Shown here in pieces: positions 35,690 to 47,402 of a DNA stretch of 64,000 nucleotides (its first letter is position 1; the number at the start of each line of letters is the position of its first letter). Source of the DNA: Cryptomeria japonica (Eukaryota > Streptophyta > Pinopsida > Cupressales > Cupressaceae). A program made the position numbers and the translations under genes. The stretch spans positions 811,001,069 through 811,065,068 of the forward strand of contig NC_081414.1 of NCBI RefSeq assembly GCF_030272615.1. The letters are read 5' to 3'. Below the pieces are notes generated by a model. That model had not been told where the DNA came from and did no database searches. It was given only the letters and a program-made list of their open reading frames with translations.

Positions 35690-35955
35690 TTGAAAAATGT
35701 CCTGAAAAAATCATAAAAAATTGAAAAATATCCTGAAAAAATCATAAAAATTTGAAAAATGTCCTGAAAAAATCATAAAAATTGAAAAATGTCTTGAAAA
35801 AAATCATAAAAATTGAAAAATGTCCTGAAAAAAATCATAAAAATTGAAAAATGTCATGAAAAAAATCATAAAAAATTGAAAACTATCCTGAAAATAACAT
35901 TAAAAAATCAAATAATGTCCTGAAAAAAGTCCCTAAAAAGTCAAATAATGTCCTG
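35690..35955 (+). repeat. ~30-33-bp tandem repeat in the Tat 3' region
   Basis: About eight copies of a unit close to GAAAAATGTCCTGAAAAAAT followed by CATAAAAATT. The last two copies drift to CAAATAATGTCCTG. Tandem repeats in this position are known in Tat-lineage elements and can seed satellites. Confidence 0.9.
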
Positions 35956-37185
35956 AAAAAAAACGAACAAAAAAATATTGTAAAAACTTGGAAAAAACAA
36001 AACAACACAATATCCCCTTTGTGCATAAATAGATCACTGAGCATACATCCAATGGCACTCAATCACACACTGCGCTTTAATGAAATCATGCATTAATGGA
36101 TGAAATTTTCGATCAAACCAGACATTCAAACTGATCAAAATTGTCATATCAATCAATCAACATCAATACCATTGGTCCTTGTCAATATTATCATGGGTCT
36201 TATACAAGGTGTGGTATACTTGAAAATAGATTGTGTCCTATCTTAGATGGGGTACCGCATTCCCTGGAACCAGACAGTATGATCATTCCTATTTTCCACT
36301 TTTGACAATGACAATCAGACGGTTTGTTTGACTTGGTTGAGTTTGTGAGTCTTATCTTTTTACTAATTTATCTTTGGCTTCGATCATGTTCCTATGTTGC
36401 TCGACGATGTCACTGAGTGATTTAGAGTGACCGGGATGGTTCATGGTCCCTTTCCTCTTTTTTGTTGTGTTTGCTATTTGTGAAATGTTTGTCACAAACT
36501 AGGGCAACTATATCATTGGGTGTCTATGATAATTACATTCACTTTGTGAATGCCACACATACCTCAACCCTTGATGTATGCACCCTAGGATGCTTCACTC
36601 ATTCCTTGTGTACGATGTGTCTATCTTTTGCAAAAAGGGTTGTGTTTTAGCTCTGGCCTTCAATGCCATGATGCTTTGCATCCCCTTTGCTACATTAAAT
36701 AAAGGTTCTCACCTACAAAGTGCATTGGTGAAAGCAAGTTTTTCTTCATCTCTAACTATCCTCTATCTCATTTCTTCTTACTAACATTTCTTCCATCAAT
36801 TTGGGTAGTCAGTTCAGTCTAGTTCTCCAATCTCCAAAAAACATAAGCTGCATCCTGCATTCATTGATTAGTACATTTGCATTATATATCAAACATCATA
36901 TCAAGCATTTTATTCATTTCATATTATAAATGCATCAAAAACACATAAAAATATATTCATAAATGTTCCACAATGGTACATAAACATTGCATAAGACATT
37001 TATACATGGAAAATAATCATAAGCCATAACACATTGCATCCCATCATATAGCTGCATATCATATCATATATCAAAACAATATCGGAGTACAAAATTGGAC
37101 TGTCTGTCCTAAGTATGGCCTGCAGGTTGAGAACATAATGTCACACTATATCTGTCCTTGTCGTAAGGAGCACATGCCTCTGTCA

Positions 37186-39054
37186 CTAGGAGGTACTCCC
37201 TCTATCTTCCTCATCCTTGCCATGCCTCAAGGATAATGTCCCTCCTACCCTTGGTCCTAGTTGTGGTGGTCTCCTAGGTCCACTCACCCCCATACTGCTC
37301 ACTGACCTCCGAGAATGTGGCCTGCTCTCTGTCCTTGACTGTGACCGATATGACGCTGGTCTTTGCTTTGGTGGAACTGCACTCTCATATAGTGTTCTCC
37401 AATGGTGTATCTCATCTCTGGTCTCTACCAACATCTATGCCATCTCACGTGCACTAGCATCCCTAATCGACCCAATATACTCGGTCACTCTCTGCTCTGC
37501 TTGCTGTGCCTGGGCTATCGTTGTATCTCAAGCCACTGTCAGTCTGGCTATCTCTGCTCTGAACTGATCCTGCTCTGTCCTCTAGGTAGCATTCTATCTT
37601 TCTAATGTCGCAATGTGATCATGCTGAGTTTCTATGGTGGCCCTACATATCTCCATCTCCTCTATGCTAGCTATCTCTGGCTCTATGGGTATATCCTGCA
37701 ATGCCTCGTGATCAGCTGGATCTGGCTCATCCTCATCATCTCCCTCATCCTCATCATCCTCATCATCTCTCTCATCCTCCTCCTCATCATCCTCCTCATC
37801 CTCATCACCTTTTTCCTTGTCATCATCCTCATCCTCATCATCTCCCTCCTCCTCTCCAGCGAGTGGGTAGTCCTCCTGTCTCCTAGGCACTGGAATATTA
37901 GGATCAGTTAATGGCACAAGTTGTCGTCGTTCAAACCATCACTCATACTCCTCTGTCATCCCGGCATCCACAACATTTGATCTTCAATCCCACTGTCTCT
38001 ATTGTAGCTGTGTGAAGTCAACATATTCTATGTGTGTGTGAATCATCCTCCCCCATTGACTCGTCTCTCTGTGAGATCGAGCAAAGTGTGCTATCCCTTT
38101 GGGTACATCCTATCTCTCTCCAAACTGTCATCTGACTCTCTCTGGTAGATACATCTCAATCACTCTCTGGTGGTTCACTGGTCACCTAATCAGGTATCTC
38201 TCTTGTCTACAATACGGTAGCTCCTCACTATCATTTGACCATCCAGGGCAATCAAGATATGGCCTCCATGTGAACTCTCTCAATCTGTCTAGCTCATGTT
38301 GCCAATACAATATGTATCGAAATGGACCCTATCTCAGCGTACCCCCATAGTAGTACACATATGTTCGATGTGGTACTACCTGTCTCTCTGCAATCGGTCG
38401 ACATATGGCTATGTGCTCAAATGCCCATACCTATAATAGTGTGACCCCGCAGCTCAAAGTCTGAACCCCCTAATATGCTATCTGATGCAATTGAAAATAC
38501 AACATGGCAAGCACACATGGTCCCCATGCATCTACAGTCCCCTCTGTTGCCATCCGCTCTAACACTCTTCCCCATCCAATAGGGAATCCATGTCCTCGTT
38601 TGTCCCCTACTAATAGGCATGCTATAACCACTGCTATCACCACATATCGTTGATCATACTCTACTGCCATGGTCTCCTAGCCAATCTCCCTCTCTACAAT
38701 ATCCAGATCATCTATGTTTCAGTCGAATAATCTGCACAATAAGTCTCTCCCTATCGCTGGGTCATATTCTATCATCTCCCCATGAATCAGAATGTGGAGG
38801 ATACACCACACGTCCTCTAGTGTCATCGTCGCCTCTCTTGTCGAGAGATGGAAAGAGGAAGTCTCTGAATGCCATTGCTCTGTCAATGCAGTAAGCAGTC
38901 CTGTGTTTGCCCTAATCTTGGGCATGAATGTAATATAGTATAATCCAAGTCTTGCTAATGTATCTCTGTCCGTACTCCTGAGTTTATGTTGCAACATGAG
39001 GCAGTCGGGTCTATTCTCCTGCGTAATCAATGGATACTGTCGACTCTGCATCAT
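37186..39054 (-). pseudogene. Antisense plant-mobile-domain (PMD) protein carried by the Tat element
   Basis: Starting at an ATG at 39054, one frame can be followed leftward to 37186; the pieces at 39054, 38670, 37917 and 37434 all share it and are separated by in-frame stops rather than shifts. The first 110 residues match PMD proteins (MAIN / phosphatase-7 long-form type): YYITFMPKIRANTGLLTAL, WHSETSSFHLSTREATMTL, EDVWCILHILIHGEM. Next come a second PMD block (FPIGWGRVLERMATEGTVDA, LSCGVTLL, VWAFEHIAICRPI), an acidic run of Asp/Glu (37640-37870) and a basic Arg/Ser tail. Interrupting stops occur at 38719-38721 and several places between 38480 and 37930. Role of PMD genes in transposons is unknown. 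Dead copy. Confidence 0.8.
37720..37865. repeat. CTCATC-rich microsatellite coding the acidic run of the PMD protein
   Basis: The plus strand is a run of TCATCC/TCATCT variants. On the minus strand, in the PMD frame, it encodes a stretch of Asp and Glu with few other residues. Confidence 0.85.
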
Positions 39055-39267
39055 AATTGGGGCACAAATTTGTCAGTTTTAGGGTTTTCTCCTAAGGGTT
39101 GCATTTCCTTGTTTCATCCAGGAATCAAGGTTTTTCTTATCTGTTTTGACCTATCCTACCCTTATCCCCCTTTTTGGGATCATCCGTGTGCTGTTTTCGG
39201 TCAAATTAGGGTCCTCAGTGCACAACTGTGCCTGTGTACCCTATCCTATGCCTATGCAGCATCAAGT

Positions 39268-39342
39268 TGCACCTGTGTACCCTACACAAGTGTAGAATAT
39301 CCTCACACAAGTGCAGAATGCACCCACACAAGCGCAGAAGTC
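39268..39342 (-). repeat. 21-bp repeats in antisense orientation
   Basis: On the minus strand the units read CTTCTGCGCTTGTGTGGGTG, ATTCTGCACTTGTGTGAGG and ATTCTACACTTGTGTAGGG, the same 21-bp family as at 24857-24982 but inverted. Confidence 0.7.
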
Positions 39343-39867
39343 CTTTTTTCATCCCCTGTGGGCCCCGTAATGTCCCGCAAGCAAGTAAAATTCATGAAAT
39401 TTGACATATGGGTTTTTGAGATACATACCACTGCTCCCACGTCATCCGGTCATCTGTAGGTGCATACACGTTCCCTAAGGTGATCTGCCATTCGAATGTT
39501 TGCCATCTCTATGCAAGGATCCTTTTCCAGACTAACAAATCCTCCACTTTGGCTAGTGCAAATGAGCTATTTTCCTTCTCCTTGTCTCATTTATAGATCT
39601 TTTTCAGTGCATAGATGGATGTGCACCCTCTCCATCTTATTCTAGTCACGGTCTTTTACACCTTCCATTTCTTGTCATCCATGCATCTGACCTTCAATTC
39701 TTGATCTGTTCAAACCTATCATTTTCTATCATTCTTATCGATCAATTGGCCTCTTTTCTGGATGTTTCTGGCCAATTCCTCGAGGCGGCATGCATATGTC
39801 ATTGTTATTGTCTGGGAAATTTTCATTATTCTTCTTTGAAACAACACTTAGAATCGCATTGTCTCAC

Positions 39868-39879
39868 AGAGGGGAAAAA
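39868..39879 (+). other. Polypurine tract of the Tat element
   Basis: AGAGGGGAAAAA lies immediately before the LTR start TGTAGACATC, the expected plus-strand priming site. Confidence 0.8.
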
Positions 39880-41435
39880 TGTAGACATCTAAAAATGGTC
39901 AATGCTTGCGGAGTTATACTTTAACATTTGCGCATTGCCTTATTTTAGGGTTTTTGCATCGCATTAACATTTATTCTATGTTGCGCACTTGGTCTTTATC
40001 ATTTGCGAACATTGAGTCCTTCATCTACATTCCTCATTTTTCTCGCTTTTAAATTTGGTCTTGGCGATAACAATCTTCAGTCATGATTTTGGTCGATCTT
40101 ATCCTATCACATCAATGTGTATGCTCATTTGTCATATTTTGACATCGTCAATTCAATTTCATTCTGGACATCATCAATCCTAATCGATGATAGAATTAGG
40201 GTTTTGTCCTCTTGTCAATCTTGTCATCTTGCGATCAATTCGCCATCGATCCTTGTCAATCTCGTCAATTTTGCAATCATATTTGTCATTGATCATTGTC
40301 CTTTTCAATCTTGTCATTGTGTGATCGATTTGTCATCAATCCTTGTCCTCTTGTCAATCTTGTCATTTTGCGATTGATTTGTCATCGATCATTGTCCTTT
40401 TCAATTGTGTCAATTTGGGTCAATTAGTCATTGTTTCTCATGAATTGGTGCCTGTCAATTTGGTCTCTTTATCAATCTTGGTCAATTTGTCAACCAATCT
40501 CAATTGTTTATCAATCAAATCATTTATCAAGTCAGAATCATGATCATAATTGACCTTATATCAATTATCTTTTGTCAAGACCTAATTGTCGTCCTTGCAT
40601 TTCTAATTCATCTTCTAGGATTTTATGATTTATTCATTTAATCTTGATTGTCATTTTCCCTCTAGGTTAAATAATTTATTTATTTATCCTAAGTCTTCTT
40701 GTCACAATTAAATATTTATTTAATTGGCTAATTAATTCCCCCTCTTTTTGTGAATTAATTAATGAATGAAAAATTATTAATTAATTCACCTAATTTTCTA
40801 ATTTCATCAATTTCTAATTTCCTAATTTCCAATTCATCATTTCTAACCTTATTTCTAATTTCTCCTAATTTCTAATTTCTATTTCTATTTCAATTTTTTG
40901 TCATACATCCTGCATAGCAATTTGTCGTAATTTGTCATAATTTGTCATAATTTGTCATAATTTGTCATAACACCTTGCATAGCAATTTGTCATATGGTTG
41001 TCATAATTTTGCCATTCTTGATTTGAATTTCCTTCCAAATGTCTTCATGCTAATCTTGTCTTTTCTCCAATTTATCTATAAATTGGATGAGTTCCTTTGT
41101 CAATCAATTAATCACATTATCGAAGTAATCACATTTTCAGAGAATCAATCACACTTCTAGTATCCTTACACTGCCATTTCATCTTGCTTTCATGCTATGC
41201 CTTTGCATTTGTAGGTGAGATCCACAAACAAAGAAATTTGAAGGAGAAAGAAGGACAATGGAGAATTCTGGAGGAGACATTCGCGTTTGTAATGGTTTGC
41301 ATTTGATTTGAATGTCTTGTTTTCATATCCCTATTGAATGTTTTTAGGATTTATTATCATTGCAATCTGGTTTTGTGATTGAGCTAGTCTAATTTATCTA
41401 CTTGCTTTGATGTTTTTCCAAATTACTGATATACA
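39880..41435 (+). repeat. 3' LTR of the Tat element
   Basis: It begins TGTAGACATC and ends GATATACA. It is about 34 bp longer than the 5' LTR, partly from extra copies of the 10-mer AATTTGTCAT near 40918-40970. Confidence 0.93.
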
Positions 41436-41440
41436 CCAAT

Positions 41441-42880
41441 ATTTTGACTTTGTTGGTGGTTGAGTAGCAAAAAATCCTAGCATATGTAAATTTTCTTTTA
41501 GGTTACCAAAGCCACCATTTATCATTTTCTTGGTAGTTACCATCAAAGTCTTCCCAACCCCCAAACATATAGTTGGTACGATTGGAGGAAAATTTTCTTT
41601 TAATATACTTTTGTTTTTCATTCCATCTTTAGTATTTTGTTCTTTGTTCTTCTTATAATTGTTTTCCAGATGATTTCAGTCAATAACAAACTCTTTGGCA
41701 CTTGGGGAGATCGAACTCCTGGGATCTTCCAAGGTAAGATGAAGAGATAGAACCATTCAAATCATCTCATAGCCAGAGGTAGAAGCTGAGAGATCATCCA
41801 CATTCTTTTTCTTGTCATTGTGAAGATTGGAAATAATCTCCTCACATATGGGGGCTTCAACATTTTGAAGACCATCGACCAGGGATGGGTCGTCTTTTGG
41901 GACATCATTAGAAGTAGGTGAATCCTTCTTATTTTCATTCTCTCTTTGAAGAGCCTTCACAGAGTTGGAAGACATTTGTTGTTTCTTGTTTGTATTTCTT
42001 TTACATGTTGAACTTAGATATTTGTATCTTCCACAACTTTGGCAAAAGGCTTTTGTGTTCTTATATTCAATCTATTGCACCCAAAACCCAAGTCTGGACT
42101 ACAACGTAATATTGGTTGGTAAGACCGTATTAATGGCAACATTAACACAAATATGGGAAAACAAAAGCTTGGATTTACTCCATGTTACACTATCAATAGA
42201 AAGGTACATACCAAATGAGTTTGCAATCCCTTTAAGAATCTCAATGTTCCAAAACTCTGGAGGGAGAATTGATAGGCGAATCCAAGTTAGAGCCATAGTG
42301 TCAATCTTCAAGGATGGGTTGAAGCTTGGTTTTCATTTGCATAGCAAGAGGTAGTTTGAAGAGCCAAAAACCTAGGGTCCCTCCATGAAGATAAGAGCTA
42401 GATCGGCTTGATTTGTGAAGTAGAAGAGGAAAATTCCATTGGCCATGGCACTAGAAGATATTCTCTTTCAGCTTCCAGTTAGTGGATACCCATTTTTTCA
42501 CCAAGTCAAGAGCTAGACAAAAAGCCATAAACTTACCCACCAAGGATAGGCTTAGTTAAACAATAGCTATGTTGACCAAAACATCAGGGACTTCAACTTT
42601 ATTCTTGCGAAAAGTACATTTTTTTGGCAGAGATATACCTTCTAGAACATTCACCATTTTTGCAGAGCTTTCACCTTTAAGTTTATCTACATAAGTCCTT
42701 GATTCTAGTTCTACAAAAACATCATGATGGTACTAAGGAATAGGGATGCAACAAGATGAATTTTCCACCAAAGGGTCTTTCAAAAAAAAGGAATCAGTAC
42801 ATGGGCCATGAGAAAGGGGACCCAAATGGGGCCCTTGCCCAACCATAGTTGTTACACTCCATAGCCCCTAGGGAGGGAAA
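41441..42880 (-). pseudogene. LINE ORF1 (DUF4283 plus zinc knuckle)
   Basis: Leftward translation gives VGKFMAFCLALDLVKKWVST and LHGGTLGFWLFKLPL, then LTWIRLSILPPEFWNIEILK and NSFGMYLSIDSVT (42099-42311): the DUF4283 domain typical of ORF1 in plant L1-like elements. A zinc knuckle follows as CQSCGRYKYLSSTC, in which the expected His is Tyr. A charged tail (41757-41975) reaches the Tat insertion. The LINE continues on the other side at 23217. ORF1 products bind element RNA. Stops and frameshifts are frequent; inactive. Confidence 0.8.
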
Positions 42881-43129
42881 CGACACAAAGAACTAAGGGA
42901 ACAGGGGAATGGGCTCAGAAAAAGGCATGGAAGTCAGGGACCTGCCATGGAAGTTGCAGAGCAAAAAATTCACTATTCATTTGTTGGGCCAAAAAACCTC
43001 CTCACGATATGTTTTTGATAAAGATAAATGGGTTGTACATGGATTCGGAACCAAGAGTCTTACAGAAACTTACCATCAACCAACCAAACAAAAACCAATA
43101 GCCAAACAGGGGAACACCCCAAACCAAGC

Positions 43130-43445
43130 TCAAAAGAAAAAAGAAACAACATGCAACAAAACAAAGCACAAACAAACACCCAATTAAGCGAGTGCACCAG
43201 CTCCTTGTTCTTCTAGATGGCAACCTTGTTGATTTCCTCCAATTCCTTCATAATGCACCTGGAGGTACCCTTATTGCTCCTCCTTCTTTTGGTCCTTGAA
43301 CTAGGGCCCATAGTTTTATTGCCACCCACAATAGAATCTTCATCACCCAGTTCTTTGTTCCTGTTACTGTGACCAAAATGCGTGCTCCCCCTGAGCTGAT
43401 CATATCTCTGCTAATCATTTTTATCATCTCCACTACTCCCTCTTT
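43130..43445 (-). pseudogene. Family X copy 2, C-terminal remnant
   Basis: The segment encodes IKMISRDMISSGG and, in a neighbouring frame, SSRTKRRRSNKGTSRCIMKE and LEEINKVAI, stop, KNKELVHSLN. It continues X copy 2 (49189-50525) if the intervening LTR element is left out. The match to copy 1 here is weak, so this assignment is tentative. LINE ORF1 begins about 250 bp further left. Confidence 0.4.
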
Positions 43446-43465
43446 GGCATCAATGACAAAGGTTG

Positions 43466-46400
43466 TCATTCAATGTCAATGGAGTGTGATTCCAGCCTAG
43501 ATCCTTGTAACTGGTGGGTTATAATATGATAGATGTCCGCCAATGCAAAATTTTGACTATCGCTGAACCTTTCACTATCCTTTATTGCTGCTTCTATTCT
43601 CTGAATTGTACTGGTGAGTATGTGAATTTTCTCTTCCATTGTCTTAAGTCTTGGAACCAGAGCCTTAGAAATCTCTTTTCTCAAAGAGATGAGGTTATCT
43701 AGTTTAGGGCCTAGTTTGCACTTTAAATCCTTTGCCTTATATTTTATTCTTTCTTTATCTTTTTCTAATTTTTCAATTTTCTCGTCAAGAACTGCAATTT
43801 CCTTTTCAACTACCAAAAATGAATCTGATGTTCCTATTAAGTTGTCAGCAATATTATTGATTTCTTTTTGTGCTTTGTTGATCTCTGAATCTATGTCCTT
43901 TGTCAAAATGTCAGTTTGGTAGGTATCTATGTACAGTTTCTTGAAGTCTGAGATTGTTTTGCTTAATACCAGTAATAAGGTTTCCATTTGTTCCTTATAA
44001 TTCTTAACTGTTTCCTCAAAGAATTTTTCCTTTTCCTTATTCATTTTCTCTAGGAAGGTGCCTTCATTATTTTATCCAATGTTATTAGATTGTCGGTAAT
44101 ATACTTAGACAATGTGTCTAATTGGCTCAAAGAATCTTTAATCTCTATAATACATTTTGGAGCTATCATGTTCAAAATTGGTAAAGTGTCATCTATATCC
44201 TTATATGCCTATGCATTACACTTTGTTATTTTCTTTATTGAATATAAGAGTACCTCTATTACATTGGTTGGCCAAAATTCAATCATAGATGTACCGAATG
44301 ACTGTCCAACTAATTTCACAACCTGTAAAATGCTGATGGTTGTGATAGCTTTGCTTTCCTCTTTCTCTAGAGGGTTAGTTTGTGTTTCAATTTCTACTAC
44401 TAGAGGTTTGGGCTTGTCAGATGTAGTTGGTGGTATTTTCTGAGTATGTTCTTGTGAATCCTATTGCTCTACCTATTTTTTATTGTTTTCCTCAGCAAGA
44501 GCCTGTTGCTCTGATGGTTTATCTTTGTTCTCTCCTAATGGTGTCTCTGTTTGTGTCTCTGAAGATTTCATTGTAGTGTTCACTGTCAGTTTTTCTTGGT
44601 CTACCTCTGTACTGTCTACTACCGATGACTTAGTAGATACATTAATGTGTGTACTTGTGGTATCTGCTTTTCCTATATCTAGGGGATCATTTGGCGCTTT
44701 AGTTTGTTGTTCTGCCCTGATTCCAATGTTTTCAGCTGCAATAGTTCCTATCAGTGACTCTGTTGCCACATTCCTCTTGTCAGCTGATTCTTTTGTCTAC
44801 CACAATATTGAATTCCTGTGTGTCAATTTTCATTGTGTACAACACCTCAAAGTCAAGATTTTTATCGTATTGTGGAGTATCCATACTCTCTGTTGTTGGT
44901 TGTGTGTCAACAATTTGTACCGATGGAGTATCAAAGGTTGGTGGGGGTAAATTATCTATTATTTTTAGGTTTGGAGTTCCACCTAGCTTACCTTTCCTCT
45001 TATCCTTTTGGTAGACTTTGATAGTCTTTTATCTTCTTATCTCTTCTTGTTTCTCCTTTTCAACAAAAAATATATCCCACTAATCTGCAGTCTCTTCTGT
45101 TATTTCATTTACTCTGCCTGCCATTAGTGTAACATGTCGGTGACCAGTTGAAAATATTGTCTGGTTTGCTTCACTGATTAGCTCATCAATTTCTTGTGTG
45201 GAGTTCACTAGGTGAACTGCAAGTAGCTTCTCTATTTTTATCTTTTTGTCCAGTTCCACAATGGCTACCCTTCTAGCTTCTAATCTTCTGTATAAATCAT
45301 TTGGTATCTCATCCATAATTTCCATCAGAAATTTCTTATAGATGTCTAAGTGTAAGATTACACTATTTTCTATGCTATCCTTTTCATCATTTGATAGTGT
45401 GTTATATAACTTAGTGATGTTTATCAATTTCCCATCCTTAGTTATTTCATTTAGAAGTTTGTCAAATGGTGGAATAGCTTGTCTTTCTTTTATTTTCTTT
45501 GGCATTAGTTTCTTAGTCGGAGGCCTAACTGCCTATCGCTTTTGTCTTGTACTTCTAAGTGTACGTGAGGATACCGGTGAGGGTTTTCTTTTCCTTTCTA
45601 CTCCTTTCAACTCAACGGGTATCTCAATGTCCAAGGAAGTAGCAACCAGTGAAAGATATGTTTTTGGTTGTAGTCTTTCCAATTCACTCTCCTTAATACC
45701 AATTCTACTCAAAAGATTTTCCTTGTTTGCTTTTGCCTGCCTTGAACCTCTCCTAACTATCTGCTCAGTTTTCATAACTCCTTTCAGAGATTGAATGCCA
45801 CTTTTAATTGTTTCAACGTTGCCAAATACTTTCTCTGTCAGTTCCTTAGGGGCTTCTAAGAGGGTTTTTGCATAGGTTTCAACTATATTATCATCTGCCT
45901 CATATCCCATCTCTATAACTCAAACAGTCCTAGGGATAACTGCCTCCATCCAGATTTCATCTTTCTTGATCACAAAACATATCTCCTTTTGATACTTATC
46001 AACAATTGCTTGAGATAGCCTTATTCTTGTCTTCATTCTTGCTTTCAAGGTTTGAATATATTCATTTATGTTTTTCTCCTTGTCATCTCCCATGTTGTTC
46101 AGTATGTCTAACAATTGTTTTCCTACTGGTATATCAAAACCAAAATCTTTCCTACCAATACCAGGTACTTCCTTAGTAATGTACAACATTAAGCACACAA
46201 GCAGGTTGCCAAATCTGAAAGTTCCTTTCTTATCACCTTTGATTTTCTTCAAGTTATCTATCAGTTCATCTTTAAGCCACTCACATACATCAATTCTTGC
46301 ATCGTCATTCACCATATCATATGCACTTTTAATACATAAGTTGGAGACTGAGTTTAGTCTATTTGCATTTGTAGCCTTATAGCCAAGAATCATGCTAACA

Positions 46401-46957
46401 AATCTAACATTTATATCTTTCACATCGTTTACTCTTAGGGATATTTTGTCAAAAGTTGCACCAGTTAGGGTCATCATAGTGTCATTTGAAACCTTCTTAG
46501 TTATGTCAGGCCTGCTACTGGTGGAAGGTAAGCCTATCACTGCCCTAACTACCTCTTTAGTAATCTTATGGATGGAATCCAACCAAAAGAACTCTCCACG
46601 AACTGTGCTCAAGACTATTCTTATGACATCCTTAGGAAAATCAGGGATACTAAGAATGTCCACAAAACCTAAGGTTTCCACAATATTGTGTTCTAGTTTA
46701 ACATTACCATGTTCATCACAATTTATAGTCCTATACATGTTCATTATTTCTTCAGCTCCTAGTTCCTCAATATGACAATGTATATATATTCTAGGATCCT
46801 CGGCATAAACTACTCCTTTAGGTATTTTCAAGAATGTTCCTAAGGTATCATCTTTCTTCGCAATTTTGGGAATAAGTTTGAACACGGGTATAGGGCACTT
46901 AATAACTTCAATTACTGTAGGGTTTGCAATGAATTCAAGTGAAAATGAAGAAGCCAT
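43466..46957 (-). pseudogene. ORF Y: large unrecognised protein in the place of pol
   Basis: ATG at 46957 opens a frame of 345 residues (MASSFSLEFIANPTVIEVIK) that continues past in-frame stops at 45920, 45533 and 45080, shifts frame near 45010-44770, and shifts back near 44070 to end at 43466. The first part is globular with LPSTSSRPDITKKVSNDTMM and ARIDVCEWLKDELIDNLKKI. The middle has a basic patch (RSTRQKR) and LVNSTQEIDELISEANQTIF. A Thr/Ser/Glu-rich linker and a long coiled coil (43466-44044) follow. I do not recognise a family; no polymerase or integrase motif is seen. Expected length if intact is over 1000 residues. The near-continuous frame shows past selection for coding. Confidence 0.6.
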
Positions 46958-47402
46958 AGTTATAAATAACTTAATCTGCCTTTAGGATGAATTGCTTGGA
47001 TGATTTGCTTCACTTTTCGCTATGAATGTCTTCACTCGGGATTTTGGCACTCTCTAGAGATTTGAATGCTTGGTGAATGAGAAAAGAGCCAAAAAACTTG
47101 CTTTATAGTGTAATTGCCTTCAGCTACCACATTTAATGTCTGTTAGTTAAGTCAAAAATTAACTCATCTACCGGTATAGAAGTAATCCAACTTCTCACCA
47201 TCAATCGAGGGTTAATTAGCATGTTTTCATTTAGTTGCCATACCCCAAAGGATTATTTCTCAGTTAGATGAAGAATCTCCTATTGATGGAGTGATACTCT
47301 ATTCTTCCAGTGAAGAAATAGCTTCACTAACATTCATGTCAGACTTTCTAATCCATTGATTTGAAATTTCTTGCTTTACCTCTTCAACCTTTTCTTTACC
47401 TT

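Larger units (their letters stand above)
35261..37185 (+). other. 3' untranslated region of the Tat element
   Basis: There is no plausible gene. After the two hairpins come purine-rich tracts, the 30-bp tandem repeat, and a mixed zone with short frames lacking domains (36462-36784). Confidence 0.6.
39055..39879. other. Region between the antisense gene and the 3' LTR
   Basis: No gene seen. It contains inverted copies of the 21-bp leader repeat at 39268-39342, upstream of the antisense PMD start and so possibly in its promoter, and ends in the purine tract AGAGGGGAAAAA (39868-39879) that directly precedes the TG of the 3' LTR. Confidence 0.6.
23223..41435 (+). mobile_element. Complete Tat-type Ty3/gypsy retrotransposon, 18.2 kb
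   Basis: Two matching LTRs (23223-24744, 39880-41435) bound the element, with perfect CCAAT duplications at 23218-23222 and 41436-41440. The internal order is leader, gag, protease, G-patch-like segment, RT, RNase H, second RNase H, integrase, a long 3' region with tandem repeats, an antisense ORF and a polypurine tract. The second RNase H marks the Tat lineage (Ogre/Retand/TatI-III). All genes carry stops or shifts, so the copy is dead. It sits inside a minus-strand LINE. The tRNA primer is unclear: the sequence after the 5' LTR (TTAGTTGTTGAACCCGAC) lacks the usual TGG start. Confidence 0.93.

Noticed and set aside
35690-35955. CRISPR-like array
   Set aside because: Units are contiguous without unique spacers and the setting is a plant retrotransposon.
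37615-37911. Plus-strand hydrophobic or His/Pro-rich ORFs
   Set aside because: They are the reverse of the acidic-run microsatellite of the antisense PMD gene.
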